64,000 nt of DNA from Neptunomonas japonica DSM 18939 (GCF_000422765.1 NZ_AUGR01000018.1:42780-106779); one strand, 5' to 3'. Shown: positions 27,197 to 37,156, numbered from the stretch's first letter. The notes: a model not told the origin generated them from the sequence alone. Numbers and translations: made by a program.

Positions 27197-28174
27197 TTGA
27201 AGAATAAGTTAATAGTCACGTTAACAACCGTTCGTGGCTCACGTCAGTACTCTTTAGGGCAAGTTGCACGTTATATAGTGGCGCTGACTATTGTGTTGTT
27301 TGCTACAAGTTTTTTTATATCCAACTGGTTTTTAGTGAAGACAAGCGACGACTTATCTGATCTTGAAGAAGATCATGAGCAGCTAAGCGACCAGTATGAG
27401 ATGATGCTGGGAACACAGAACCTATACAAAAATGAATTAGATCAGTTAAGCGTTTCATTATCACGCGTTGCAAGTCAGCGTGATAAGTTGCAAGCTGAAA
27501 ACATTCGTATGGGTGATAAGCTTTATGAGGGGAATAACCGTCTTGGTGAGCTACATGCTACACTAGGCGCTAGTCTAAATGGCTTGGAGACTCTGCTAAA
27601 TGTAGAGCCATCAAACGATATGTCAAAAGAGCGGCTTGAGTCTTTGACTATGATGGCTAACCAGCGTTTGTTTATGCTAAATAGTATTCCTAACGGTGTG
27701 CCTATCCAAGCTATCAGAATCAGTGATGGTTTTGGTATGCGAATGCATCCGATTCGTAAAAAACGTGTAATGCATCATGGCATTGACTATAAAGCGAACA
27801 TAGGAACTCCTGTGTACTCGACAGCGGATGGCGTAGTAGAGTCAGCAGGCAATAAGCATGATGGGTATGGCAAGCAGGTTGTGATTCTTCATGGATTTGG
27901 TTTTAAATCCAGTTATAGTCATTTGAATAAAATTGAAGTAAGTAGTGGCGAGTTTGTTCATAAAGGACAGAAAATAGCAGAAAGTGGCAATACGGGTAAG
28001 TCCACCGGGCCGCATCTACATTATGAAGTTCGCCACCTTTATTCGAAGATTAATCCGGCACCTTTTGTAGCGTGGAATATAGCTAACTTTGATACAATTT
28101 TTTCTACAGTGAAGAGTGTGAAATGGGCATCCTTAAAAAATCTCTATCCTCTAAATCAAACCGTTCAGCCATAA
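27197..28174 (+). CDS. M23-family (LytM) peptidoglycan endopeptidase
   Basis: A 325-residue membrane-anchored peptidase. One membrane helix at about residues 25-48 (YIVALTIVLFATSFFISNWF), a coiled coil at about 55-140, then a LytM domain with zinc ligands in GFGMRMHPIRKKRVMHHGIDYKANIGTPV (His and Asp) and the HxH motif in TGPHLHYEVRH. All expected metal ligands are visible, so it should be active on peptide cross-links. The start is TTG at 27197 with AAGGGG upstream. It overlaps the bactofilin gene by 52 bases, which ties the two together: bactofilin-M23 pairs shape the cell in other bacteria (e.g. CcmA with Csd1 in Helicobacter). Confidence 0.92.
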   Translation: MKNKLIVTLTTVRGSRQYSLGQVARYIVALTIVLFATSFFISNWFLVKTSDDLSDLEEDHEQLSDQYEMMLGTQNLYKNELDQLSVSLSRVASQRDKLQAENIRMGDKLYEGNNRLGELHATLGASLNGLETLLNVEPSNDMSKERLESLTMMANQRLFMLNSIPNGVPIQAIRISDGFGMRMHPIRKKRVMHHGIDYKANIGTPVYSTADGVVESAGNKHDGYGKQVVILHGFGFKSSYSHLNKIEVSSGEFVHKGQKIAESGNTGKSTGPHLHYEVRHLYSKINPAPFVAWNIANFDTIFSTVKSVKWASLKNLYPLNQTVQP

Positions 28175-28584
28175 CTATTATTGCTGAAGGGAATAAGTTT
28201 TCTGGTGAAATGAATATCGTTGGGAAAATGCATATAGATGGGATGTTCGAAGGGAATATTAATTCGCTGGATAACATATCAATTGGTAAAACGGGGCACG
28301 TATCAGGCAATATCAAAGCCAAGCACATGACGGTTAGCGGCTTGTTAGAAGGTGAAGTCGTATGTGATGAACTGCACATAGAGAAAGGCGGGAAAGTTCG
28401 AGCGATGGTGCTGAGCAAAATTATGAGCATTGACCCTGCTGGTTGTTTTCAGGGGGAGCGAAGAGAAAATGCAAGCCCTGCTTATCCTGCCGCAAAAGCT
28501 GCCGACTATGAATCTGGTGTAGATGCTATTGATTCTTTGCCTGATAAGATTACTTTAACAACATCTGAAAAGCAGAACTCTTAG
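28123..28584 (+). CDS. Bactofilin (polymer-forming cytoskeletal protein)
   Basis: A 153-residue bactofilin. The core at about residues 15-110 is a right-handed beta-helix of short hydrophobic repeats (TIIAEGNKFSGEMNIVGKMHIDGMFEGNI, SIGKTGHVSGNIKAKHMTVSGLLEGEV), flanked by a basic N-terminal tail that may bind the membrane and an acidic disordered C-terminal tail. Bactofilins form non-polar filaments without nucleotide. Its start lies inside the end of the M23 peptidase gene, so they are translated together; the filament probably positions that peptidase (inference from known pairs). The amidotransferase gene follows after three bases. Confidence 0.93.
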   Translation: MGILKKSLSSKSNRSAITIIAEGNKFSGEMNIVGKMHIDGMFEGNINSLDNISIGKTGHVSGNIKAKHMTVSGLLEGEVVCDELHIEKGGKVRAMVLSKIMSIDPAGCFQGERRENASPAYPAAKAADYESGVDAIDSLPDKITLTTSEKQNS

Positions 28585-28587
28585 CCT

Positions 28588-29388
28588 ATGTGTGAATTGC
28601 TTGGTATGAGTGCCAATGTGCCTACTGATATCTGCTTTAGTTTTAGTGGGTTGATGCAAAGAGGCGGTGAAACAGGCCCGCATCGCGATGGTTGGGGAAT
28701 TGCTTTTTATGAAGGGAAGGGAGTGCGGACATTTCATGACCCCGCGCCGAGTTGTCATTCAGTCATTGCACGACTAATAAAAAGCCATCCAATTAAAAGT
28801 TTGGTGGTGATAAGCCATATTCGCCAGGCTAATGTAGGTCAGGTTTGTTTAGAAAATACTCACCCTTTTATTCGTGAACTATGGGGGTTTAGTTGGTCTT
28901 TTGCTCATAATGGGCAGCTGGATAAACGCATATTTGATCTCCCTTTGGTTTTTTACAAGCCGGTGGGGAGTACTGATAGTGAATATGCATTTTGTTGGTT
29001 GTTAGACCAAGTCCGTTTGGCGTTTCCTGAGCGTCCAGAAAATGTTGATGAGCTAACGGCATTTATTCATCAGCGTTGTGAGCAGTTACGAGAGTTCGGC
29101 GTATTCAATATGTTGTTGTCTGAGTCTGAATATCTATTTACCTACTGCACTACCAAATTGTCTTGGCTTACTAGGCGAGCACCTTTTGGTGAAGCGAGCT
29201 TGAAAGATGAAGATTTAACGGTAGATTTTTGTAAAGAAACGACAGATAACGACATTGTTACCGTTATTGCTACAGATCCGCTTACTGATAATGAAGCATG
29301 GATTACTTTAAAAACGGGTGAGATGGTGGTGTTTCAAGGAGGATTGGATAAGGACCGCCGTTTGTCACGGAGTACTCATGGTGAATGA
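28588..29388 (+). CDS. Class II glutamine amidotransferase (YafJ-like)
   Basis: A 266-residue Ntn-type glutamine amidotransferase. Cys2 in [14 protein letters not shown] is the nucleophile once Met is removed; the glutamine pocket is formed by [28 protein letters not shown] and SFAHNGQL, all typical of this family. No synthetase domain is attached, so the ammonia acceptor is unknown, as for YafJ of E. coli. The gene is packed between bactofilin and acyl-CoA ligase genes on the same strand, but nothing in the sequence links it functionally to either. Confidence 0.92.
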   Translation: MCELLGMSANVPTDICFSFSGLMQRGGETGPHRDGWGIAFYEGKGVRTFHDPAPSCHSVIARLIKSHPIKSLVVISHIRQANVGQVCLENTHPFIRELWGFSWSFAHNGQLDKRIFDLPLVFYKPVGSTDSEYAFCWLLDQVRLAFPERPENVDELTAFIHQRCEQLREFGVFNMLLSESEYLFTYCTTKLSWLTRRAPFGEASLKDEDLTVDFCKETTDNDIVTVIATDPLTDNEAWITLKTGEMVVFQGGLDKDRRLSRSTHGE

Positions 29389-29421
29389 TGGCCGCATGTT
29401 TGCTGGTCATTATTATAAAAC

Positions 29422-31095
29422 ATGGATAGGACTATTTTGAATCAGACAACAGATCTGCCCGTTTCAACTATTACTGAGTTATTGTCTTTTTCATGTAAGC
29501 GTTACACTTATCATTCTGCATTTAGTCATGCTGGTGCTACGCTAGACTATCAAGAGTTAGATCAGTTAAGTACGCACTTTGCTTCTTATATTCAGCACTA
29601 TACATCGTTAGAAAAAGGTGACCGGATAGCGCTGTTACTGCCCAATTTACTTCAGTTTCCGGTTGTTCTTTTTGGTGCCTTGAAAGCGGGTCTTGTCGTT
29701 GTAAATCTCAACCCTCAATTTACTGCTTATGAACTGCAACGACAAATACAAGACAGTGAAGCGAAAGCCGCTGTTGTGCTATCTCAAATGACTGCAAACC
29801 TAGCAGAAATAATTAATACGACATTGTTGCAAACAGTTATTGTAACTAATGTAGTCGATCTTCATTCGCCTATGATGCGCTGCTGGTACGCGCTTTCTAA
29901 CAAATGGAGACAACCTGAAAATAGCCTAGATAGTTTTGCCGGTACGGTTGGGTTTAGAAAAGTACTTAAATTAGGTGAAAAGAAGTTATATCAAAAGGTT
30001 GATATTTCTCCTGATGATCTTGCTTTTTTACAATACACTGGGGGGACTACGGGGGTAGCGAAAGGTGTAATGCTTCATCATCGACAGCTTATTGCTAATA
30101 TGCATCAGATTAACGATGTGCTTAGTGAAGTGCTTGTTCCTGGAAAAGAGGTGATTTGTGCTCCGTTGCCTATTTACCATATTTATTCTTTAACATTTCA
30201 TTGTCTTGTTATGTTGTCTCACGGTAGTCATATGGTGTTAATCCCTAACCCTAGGGATCTCGATTCATTGGTGTCCGAATTTGTAAAGTATCCTTTCACT
30301 ATTCTTGCGGGCCTTAATACACTCTTTATCGGCTTGTGCCAGCATTCAACATTTGTTCAGCTAGATTTTAATTCTCTCAAAGCAACATTTTCTGGTGGTG
30401 TCGCTTTAACTCAATCAGCGGCTCATGAGTGGGAAAGTGTGACAGGAAATAGGATTTTAGAAGGGTATGGGTTAACAGAAGCGTCGCCAGTTGTTTCGGC
30501 GAATGCTCCAAGGTCTGTGGCTGCTGGAACAGTTGGTAAACCTTTGCGCGATACCCAAGTTAAAATCTTAGGGGAAGAGGGAGATGTGCTTTCTTATGGA
30601 GAGACTGGCGAGTTGTGGGTAAAGGGGCCGCAGGTAATGCAGGGGTATTGGAATAAGCCTGTAGATACTAACCAGGTACTGGTGGATGGTTGGTTAAAAA
30701 CAGGTGATATTGCAAGAGTCGATCCACAGGGTAATATCCAAATTGTTGATCGCCAAAAGGATATGATTAATGTCTCTGGTTTTGCGGTTTATCCTAATGA
30801 ATTAGAGAAAGTAATTAGCTGTCATCCCGATGTGTTGGAGTGTGCTGCTATTGGTATTCCGGACGAGATTTGCGGAGAGCATATCAAGCTCTACGTAGTA
30901 TCCTCTAATCAACGACTTTCGATTCGTGATGTTAGGGACTATTGTCGTGAGCGCTTAACCTCATATAAAGTGCCTCGTGTAGTCGAATTTAGAAAAAGCT
31001 TACCGCATAATGGTGTAGGTAAGGTTCTCCGGCGCCAGCTGCGTGAGGAGGAACTCAATGCTTTGCAACACCCTAAATATGGTCGTCATCTTTAA
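29422..31095 (+). CDS. Long-chain fatty acid-CoA ligase (FadD-like)
   Basis: A 557-residue adenylate-forming enzyme converting fatty acid, ATP and CoA to acyl-CoA. Motifs: P-loop YTGGTTGVAKGVM, GYGLTEASPVVS, WLKTGDIARVD and the C-terminal hinge/lid VDRQKDMINVSGFAVYPNE, with the catalytic Lys near HNGVGKVLRR. Length and sequence fit FadD. ATG at 29422 lacks a ribosome site, whereas TTG at 29437 has AGGA five bases upstream; the real start may be the TTG (five residues shorter). Lies 33 bases after the amidotransferase gene and 26 before hrpA, so probably part of a five-gene run. Confidence 0.92.
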   Translation: MDRTILNQTTDLPVSTITELLSFSCKRYTYHSAFSHAGATLDYQELDQLSTHFASYIQHYTSLEKGDRIALLLPNLLQFPVVLFGALKAGLVVVNLNPQFTAYELQRQIQDSEAKAAVVLSQMTANLAEIINTTLLQTVIVTNVVDLHSPMMRCWYALSNKWRQPENSLDSFAGTVGFRKVLKLGEKKLYQKVDISPDDLAFLQYTGGTTGVAKGVMLHHRQLIANMHQINDVLSEVLVPGKEVICAPLPIYHIYSLTFHCLVMLSHGSHMVLIPNPRDLDSLVSEFVKYPFTILAGLNTLFIGLCQHSTFVQLDFNSLKATFSGGVALTQSAAHEWESVTGNRILEGYGLTEASPVVSANAPRSVAAGTVGKPLRDTQVKILGEEGDVLSYGETGELWVKGPQVMQGYWNKPVDTNQVLVDGWLKTGDIARVDPQGNIQIVDRQKDMINVSGFAVYPNELEKVISCHPDVLECAAIGIPDEICGEHIKLYVVSSNQRLSIRDVRDYCRERLTSYKVPRVVEFRKSLPHNGVGKVLRRQLREEELNALQHPKYGRHL

Positions 31096-31121
31096 TAAGA
31101 CCTTTCTATAAAATATCTCAT

Positions 31122-34100
31122 GTGAATTTTGTGAACGATAATACTCAGCAAACCTCTTCTTTATACAAGCAGCTTGATAAGTGTCGTACGGTTGATCGCG
31201 AGCGCTTGCGTCATTCTATTAATAAAATGGTAGAGCGCATAAAAAATGCGTTGCCGGTTGATAGGACTCTAGTTTCTATTGAATCCCAAATAGATGCGAG
31301 CCAAAAGCTGGTGTCACAGAAGCAGTTGTTGATAGGTGAGATTAATTACCCTACATTACCGGTCGCTGATAGAAAGGATGAAATAAAAGAAGCCATCAGC
31401 CAGCATCAAGTCGTGGTGATTGCTGGTGAAACGGGGTCTGGGAAAACCACTCAGTTACCTAAGATCTGTTTAGAGCTAGGTTATGGCACTCAAGGGTTAA
31501 TAGGTCATACGCAGCCTAGAAGGCTTGCTGCACGAACTGTGGCCACGCGTATCGCAGAAGAGCTTGGTACTCAGGTGGGGGCTAAAGTAGGTTATCAGGT
31601 TCGTTTTACTGATTTAGTGAGTGATGATTCCCTTATTAAGCTTATGACTGATGGTATCTTACTGGCAGAAACTCAGCATGATCCGTTATTGTCGAAGTAT
31701 CAGGTTATTATTATTGATGAGGCACACGAAAGAAGTCTGAATATTGACTTTTTATTGGGCTACATTAAACGTATTTTGCCGCAACGCCCTGATCTTAAGT
31801 TAGTGATTACTTCTGCCACAATAGATTTAGAGCGATTCTCTGAGCACTTTAATTATGCCCCAATTATTGAGGTGTCTGGTCGTACTTATCCTGTTGAAAC
31901 AATCTACCGTCCTTTATTAAGTGATGAAGAGGGCTCTCAAGATAGAACGCTTCTACAGGGAACTTATGACGCTGTTAATGAGATTGTTGAGCTTGATAAA
32001 GCAGCGAAGCGAGCCGGTGCGCGGGATATTCTTATTTTTCTAAGTGGTGAGCGAGAAATTAGAGAATCAGCAGAAATGCTGAGGAAAGCGCAATTACGAG
32101 ATACCGAAGTGATGCCATTATATGCGCGCTTGAGTGTATCTGAACAAAATAGAATATTTCAGGGGGCTCGCAGTGCCGGTAGACGAATAGTGCTTGCTAC
32201 CAACGTGGCAGAAACTTCTGTTACCGTGCCTAACATTCGTTATGTGATCGATACAGGTGTTGCACGTATTTCACGGTACAGTTATCGCTCAAAGGTTCAG
32301 CGTTTACCCATTGAAGCGATTTCTCAAGCCAGTGCTAATCAGCGAGCGGGCCGTTGTGGGCGTGTTGCTGCTGGAGTTTGTGTTCGCCTTTATAGTGAGG
32401 AGGACTTTAAGCAGCGTCCGGCCTTTACTGATGCAGAGATACGGCGTACTAATCTAGCTGCTGTTATTCTTCAAATGCTCAACTTAAAGCTTGGCAATAT
32501 TGCTGACTTCCCTTTTATTGATCCGCCTGACAGTCGTTTTATTAGCGATGGTTTTAAGTTGCTAGAAGAGCTTGGGGCTGTGACTACGCGCAGGCATATG
32601 ACTTCGTTGGGTAAAAAGCTCAGTCAGCTTCCGGTCGATCCACGTATTGGTCGAATGATTATCGAGGCTGAAAAGCAGGGGGCTCTTAAAGAAACCCTGG
32701 TGATCGCTAGTGCGTTGAGTTCTCAGGATGCTCGGGAGCGTCCGCTCGATAAGCAGCAGGCTGCCGATGAAAAGCATAAACAGTTTGCAGATGATCAGTC
32801 CGATTTTGTAACTATGTTGAATCTCTGGAATCAGTATGAAGAACAGCGTCAGGAGCTTTCGCAAAACCAGTTACGAAAGTATTGCCAGCAAAACTTTCTT
32901 TCTTTTATGCGTATGCGAGAGTGGCGTGATATGCATCGCCAGTTGCATTTAGCGGCTAAGCAGTTAGGGCTAAAAGAAAATAAGGTTCCAGCGCAGTACC
33001 GGGAGTTACATGTTTCGCTGCTGTCGGGATTGTTGAGCCATATTGGTTTTAAGCAGGAGAATAAAGAGTTTCTTGGTGCCCGTAATCGCCGTTTCCATAT
33101 TTTTCCAGCCTCCGGTTTATTTAAGAAGCCACCGAAATGGGTGATGGCAGCTGAAATGGTTGAGACCACTAAGTTGTACGCTCGTATGTTGGCTCGTATT
33201 GAACCCGAGTGGGCTGAGTCGTTGGCTAAGCACCTTGTGAAGCGCTCATACCTTGAGCCTTCTTGGCATAAAAAACGAGCACAGGTAGTAGCAACGGAGC
33301 AAGTATCGCTTTTCGGTTTGCTGATTATCCCTAAACGTACCGTGCACTACGGGGTTATTGATTCAGAAGTTTCGCATCAGATATTTATTCGCTCGGCGCT
33401 GGTAGAAGGTGACTTTTATACAAAAGGAAAATTCTTTAGTCATAACCGAGACTTATTAGAGCAAATTGAAACATTAGAAGCTAAATCTCGACGTAAAGAC
33501 TTACTCGTTGATGAAGATACGCTCTATGACTTTTATGCACGTAAGTTTATTGGTTTGCAGGGAGAGCATATAGTTAATGGTGCAGGATTTGAGAAGTGGC
33601 GCAAAGAGGCTGAGTTTAAGCAAGCAGAAGTGCTTTATCTGACGGAAGAAGATCTTTTACAGCGCTGCGTGTCACATGTGTCGCAAAGCGATTATCCCGA
33701 CGAGTTTGAGTGGAAGGGAATAAAGCTGAACTTAAGTTATCACTTTGAGCCGGGAGCCATCGATGATGGTGTATCCATTTCTGTTCCGTTGGCTCTTCTG
33801 CGCCAGTTGCCGGTTAAGCGACTCGAATGGCTTGTTCCAGGAATGATCAGAGAAAAATGTACTGCTTTGCTTAAAGGCTTACCAAAGCAGCGCCGTAAAA
33901 ATTTTGTACCAGTACCTGACTATGCTGGAGCAATCGCTGAAGCAATGCTTTTTGCCGATGGTGATTTGTTCGACGCGATGGCTCATCAATTGTTGCGTAT
34001 GAGTGGGGTTAGGCTTGAATCATCAGAGTTAAGTCAGATTCAGTTGGATGACCATTACCGTATCAATATTAAATTACTTGATGATCAAGGGCGTTTGGTT

Positions 34101-35072
34101 GCAGAGAATCGAGACTGGGGCTTCTTGTGCGAGCACTTTGGTTCGTCCTCTGATGCAGCTATAAAAGAAGGACCAGATGACAGTTGGGGGCGTAAAGGGA
34201 TAACTGAATGGGACTTTGGTGAACTGGCAGAAAAAGTACAGTTGCGCCAAGCCGGTGGCATTATGATTGATGCTTGGCCAATGTTGGTAGATCGTAAAGA
34301 CAGCGTTGAGCTCATGTTGGCGATGAATAAAGCTGAAGCTGTTCAAGCTTCTATACAGGGTTTTACGCGACTAGCTATGTTATCGATGAGCCAGCAGATT
34401 CGTACCAATCGCTCCAAAATTCCTCACTTAAATGAAAGTTTATTATTTGCTAGTAAAATATTTACAAAAAAAGATTTAGAAGAAAATATCATTCGCCAGT
34501 CTGTAAGACGTGTGATGAAATTAGATGAGATGCTTCCAGCATCAAGAGAAGAGTTTGCCGAAAAAATTAAGAAAGCAAAGATGGAATTAAGCGCCAGCGT
34601 GCAAGAGTTAGCTAAGTTAGTTTATTCAATACATAAGCAATACCACTCTATTGTAAAGCAGTTGAGTTCTAGTGTTTCATTCGAGTCGGTGACTATATTG
34701 AATGATATTAAAAGTCAGCTAGAAAACTTAGTTTTCAAAAACTACATATCCTACATCTCGTGGTCTGAGTTGCATCAATACCCAAGATATATGGATGCGA
34801 TTATATTGCGCCTTGAAAAGTTTCCTCGTGAAATTCAGCGTCAACGCCTGTTAAGTGACCAACTTCAGCAGCTTTGGAAAGCATTTGTCGAGTTAAGGGA
34901 GCATAAAATAAAGTTGGGCGGGAGCAATGCTTTGTGGGTTGAGCAGCTCAATAGTTATCGATGGTATATAGAAGAATATAGGGTGTCACTTTTTGCCCAG
35001 CAGTTGGGGACGTCGGTCAGTGTTTCTGAAAAAAGAGTGCGTCAGCGTTGGAAAGAAGTACAAGCTGATTGA
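31122..35072 (+). CDS. hrpA: ATP-dependent RNA helicase HrpA
   Basis: A 1316-residue DEAH-box helicase, the usual HrpA length; in E. coli it rescues stalled ribosomes by acting on mRNA. Motifs: Walker A VVIAGETGSGKTTQLPK (about residues 96-112), TQPRRLAA, the IIDEAHERS box, SATID, ATNVAETSVTVP and QRAGRCGR. The long C-terminal part (helical bundle, OB-like and DUF3418 region) is complete. The start is a GTG at 31122 with little ribosome site; a second GTG lies three codons on. No terminator is evident after the stop. Confidence 0.95.
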   Translation: MNFVNDNTQQTSSLYKQLDKCRTVDRERLRHSINKMVERIKNALPVDRTLVSIESQIDASQKLVSQKQLLIGEINYPTLPVADRKDEIKEAISQHQVVVIAGETGSGKTTQLPKICLELGYGTQGLIGHTQPRRLAARTVATRIAEELGTQVGAKVGYQVRFTDLVSDDSLIKLMTDGILLAETQHDPLLSKYQVIIIDEAHERSLNIDFLLGYIKRILPQRPDLKLVITSATIDLERFSEHFNYAPIIEVSGRTYPVETIYRPLLSDEEGSQDRTLLQGTYDAVNEIVELDKAAKRAGARDILIFLSGEREIRESAEMLRKAQLRDTEVMPLYARLSVSEQNRIFQGARSAGRRIVLATNVAETSVTVPNIRYVIDTGVARISRYSYRSKVQRLPIEAISQASANQRAGRCGRVAAGVCVRLYSEEDFKQRPAFTDAEIRRTNLAAVILQMLNLKLGNIADFPFIDPPDSRFISDGFKLLEELGAVTTRRHMTSLGKKLSQLPVDPRIGRMIIEAEKQGALKETLVIASALSSQDARERPLDKQQAADEKHKQFADDQSDFVTMLNLWNQYEEQRQELSQNQLRKYCQQNFLSFMRMREWRDMHRQLHLAAKQLGLKENKVPAQYRELHVSLLSGLLSHIGFKQENKEFLGARNRRFHIFPASGLFKKPPKWVMAAEMVETTKLYARMLARIEPEWAESLAKHLVKRSYLEPSWHKKRAQVVATEQVSLFGLLIIPKRTVHYGVIDSEVSHQIFIRSALVEGDFYTKGKFFSHNRDLLEQIETLEAKSRRKDLLVDEDTLYDFYARKFIGLQGEHIVNGAGFEKWRKEAEFKQAEVLYLTEEDLLQRCVSHVSQSDYPDEFEWKGIKLNLSYHFEPGAIDDGVSISVPLALLRQLPVKRLEWLVPGMIREKCTALLKGLPKQRRKNFVPVPDYAGAIAEAMLFADGDLFDAMAHQLLRMSGVRLESSELSQIQLDDHYRINIKLLDDQGRLVAENRDWGFLCEHFGSSSDAAIKEGPDDSWGRKGITEWDFGELAEKVQLRQAGGIMIDAWPMLVDRKDSVELMLAMNKAEAVQASIQGFTRLAMLSMSQQIRTNRSKIPHLNESLLFASKIFTKKDLEENIIRQSVRRVMKLDEMLPASREEFAEKIKKAKMELSASVQELAKLVYSIHKQYHSIVKQLSSSVSFESVTILNDIKSQLENLVFKNYISYISWSELHQYPRYMDAIILRLEKFPREIQRQRLLSDQLQQLWKAFVELREHKIKLGGSNALWVEQLNSYRWYIEEYRVSLFAQQLGTSVSVSEKRVRQRWKEVQAD

Positions 35073-35418
35073 GATCAATAAAAAATAGATACATAAGTAT
35101 TAAAGGGGGCCGGAAACTTTCTAAGGGTTGCGGTGTCTCCTTTGCTGTGGTTTAATTGCGCACAATTTAGTCATGTGCGTAAATTTAGTATTTTAGAGAA
35201 AAATGCTCATGATTCATTAAAATAACTGTTATTAATAAGGTAATGGTTAAAGAAGAATTGATAGGCATATGAAATAAAAGTAAAAAAAATTACTTCATAT
35301 GTTTGAAATATTTTAAAACTATAGTACTTTCTTATATAGCACTGTTCTAAAAAAGGGCAGGCATTAAGAAAAATTTGAATTCACTACTAGTATGTTGAAT
35401 CTTGAAGGGGAAATATTG
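35073..35418. promoter_or_regulatory. Porin upstream region with two inverted repeats
   Basis: About 345 bases without a gene. It holds TTGCGCAC (35156-35163) facing GTGCGTAA (35175-35182), an 8-bp stem with one G-T pair, and a larger imperfect dyad CATATGAA (35266-35273) / TTCATATG (35294-35301), whose inner arms AGTAA/TTACT also pair. The rest is AT-rich with TATAGT and TATATA hexamers that could be -10 boxes. The dyads are plausible operator sites for porin control. Confidence 0.4.
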
Positions 35419-36318
35419 ATGAAAAAGTCACTGATCGCTCTAGCTGTTGCTGGTGCTCTGACTGCTCCAATGGTTGCACAAGCTGACGCTACACTTTACG
35501 GTTCTTTGCGCCTTAAAGTAGTTGCTGCAGAAGATAAAGATCTAGATGTTGCTGACAACGCTTCACGTGTTGGTATCAAAGGTTCTGTAGACACTAACAT
35601 CGATGGCGTTAAAGCTATCTACCGTGGTGAGTGGAAAGTAACTGGTGGTGCTGGTACTGGTAACGAAGCTAACTTCGGTACTGGTCGTTTGGCTTACGTT
35701 GGTTTGACTGGCGGTTTCGGTACTGCTGCAATCGGTCAGCAATGGACTCCAGAATACAGCTTTGCTACTGGTTCTGTAGATATTCTTGATGGTAACTCTA
35801 CTGCTCTAACGGTAGATCTTTTCCGTGCTGCAAACGTGATCTCTTATGTTACTCCTAACATGGGTGGTTTCCAGGGTGCTCTTGCTGCTGTAGCTGATGA
35901 TAATGCAAACGGCGAAGACGCTGATTCTTATCACCTAGCTGCTAAATACGGCATGGCTGGTTTCACTGGTGCTGTTTCTTACATCAGCAATGAAGCTGCT
36001 AAGGATATGAACAGAACTGCTGTTTCTCTTGCTTATGCTGCTGATGCTCTATATGTTGCTGCTTTGATTCAAGATAAAGAAGCACTAGATGACAACCAGT
36101 ACGAACTAGCTGGTTCTTACGCTTTCGGTAACACTAAGCTGCTAGCTAACTTCGCTAAAGAAGGCGATGCTAAAGGTTACGGTATCGAAGTACAGCAGAC
36201 TTTAGGTAAGCAGGTTCGTGCATTTGCTAACTACTTAGAAGTTAATGACGATGCAGCTGCATCTAGCTTCGCTCAGAAAGCCGATACTTTCTCTGCTGGT
36301 ATGCGCGTAGACTTCTAA
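35419..36318 (+). CDS. Outer-membrane porin (gram-negative porin family)
   Basis: A 299-residue porin. Signal peptide MKKSLIALAVAGALTAPMVAQA is cut before DATLYGSLRLKV, the classic first strand of general porins; the body is alternating beta strands with acidic loops, and it ends with Phe (RVDF), the outer-membrane insertion signal. The frame opens at 35392, but the ATG at 35419 with AAGGGG upstream starts the signal peptide. Codon use is markedly uniform (repeated GCT, GGT, CTA, GTA, ACT), unlike neighbours, which points to very high expression. Followed by a strong terminator. Substrate not readable. Confidence 0.92.
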   Translation: MKKSLIALAVAGALTAPMVAQADATLYGSLRLKVVAAEDKDLDVADNASRVGIKGSVDTNIDGVKAIYRGEWKVTGGAGTGNEANFGTGRLAYVGLTGGFGTAAIGQQWTPEYSFATGSVDILDGNSTALTVDLFRAANVISYVTPNMGGFQGALAAVADDNANGEDADSYHLAAKYGMAGFTGAVSYISNEAAKDMNRTAVSLAYAADALYVAALIQDKEALDDNQYELAGSYAFGNTKLLANFAKEGDAKGYGIEVQQTLGKQVRAFANYLEVNDDAAASSFAQKADTFSAGMRVDF

Positions 36319-36346
36319 TCTAAATTTAGATTAGTCATTCGCTTAA

Positions 36347-36369
36347 AAGGCTCCTTCGGGAGTCTTTTT
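36347..36369 (+). terminator. Rho-independent terminator with UUCG tetraloop
   Basis: Stem AGGCTCC / GGAGTCT closed by a TTCG tetraloop and followed by TTTTT, 29 bases after the porin stop. Confidence 0.85.
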
Positions 36370-36445
36370 GCGTTTTATGAAAGTTTGATTTTATTTTCTA
36401 GTGCAGTGTCTTACAATTAAGTTTTAGTCGTTTCAGGAAGTGATG

Positions 36446-37156
36446 ATGTTGAATAAGCAAGCAGCAGGCTTTGGGTGCGGTGTTGCACTCATGTTTTCTT
36501 TTTATACTTCTGGTGCTATTGCGGCTGTTGAAAGTGATCCTTGGGAAGGGGTTAATAGAGCAGTCTATAAAATTAACAAAACCGCTGACCGTACCCTTTT
36601 AAAGCCACTTGCCCAAGGCTACCACGCTGTGACTCCTGATATAGTCGAAGCTGGGGTGCATAACTTCTTCTCTAACTTGGGTGATGTCACTTCATTAGCG
36701 AATAATATTTTGCAGTTAAAGCTGGAAGGCACCGTTAAAGATTTTTCTCGGGTTGTTTTTAATAGCACATTTGGCATTGTTGGCTTGATAGATGTGGCAA
36801 CGCCAATGGGTATTCAAAGTAGCGATGAGGACTTTGGGCAGACGTTAGGTTATTGGGGTGTAAAACCAGGGCCGTATGTCGTGTTGCCTTTGTTTGGTCC
36901 CAGTTCTGTTCGTGATGCTTTAGGGCGAATTCCAGATGCTGCTACGAATGTCTGGGCAAATGAGGTGGGGCATATTCCTACGCGTAACACGGGCTATGGT
37001 GTTGATTTATTAGATACGCGTGTAGGGTTGTTTTCAGCGGAAAAGCTAATTACAGGTGATGAGTATAGCTTCGTACGTGATGCTTACTTACAGCAGCGAG
37101 ATTACGCTGTTAAAGATGGACAAATGGATGCTCAGTTTAATCAGGAAGATTTTTAA
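36446..37156 (+). CDS. MlaA (VacJ)-family lipid transport protein without lipobox
   Basis: About 236 residues. MlaA sits in the outer membrane and removes misplaced phospholipids in the Mla pathway. Family traits: DPWEGVNRAVYKINKTADRTLLKP, GVHNFFSNLGDV, FNSTFGIVGLIDVA, GQTLGYWGVKPGPYVVLPLFGPSSVRDALG. Unlike E. coli MlaA there is no Cys at the signal-peptide cleavage site (hydrophobic segment then SGAIAAVESDPWEG), so it is probably not a lipoprotein. Three stacked starts (GTG 36440, ATG 36443, ATG 36446); the last is best spaced from AGGA. The mlaBCDEF genes are not in this window. It lies 35 bases before the phosphatase gene. Confidence 0.88.
   Translation: MLNKQAAGFGCGVALMFSFYTSGAIAAVESDPWEGVNRAVYKINKTADRTLLKPLAQGYHAVTPDIVEAGVHNFFSNLGDVTSLANNILQLKLEGTVKDFSRVVFNSTFGIVGLIDVATPMGIQSSDEDFGQTLGYWGVKPGPYVVLPLFGPSSVRDALGRIPDAATNVWANEVGHIPTRNTGYGVDLLDTRVGLFSAEKLITGDEYSFVRDAYLQQRDYAVKDGQMDAQFNQEDF

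Noticed and set aside
35266..35301. Porin upstream dyad as a terminator of hrpA
   Set aside because: It lies about 200 bases after hrpA and has no T-run; more likely an operator or chance AT-rich symmetry.
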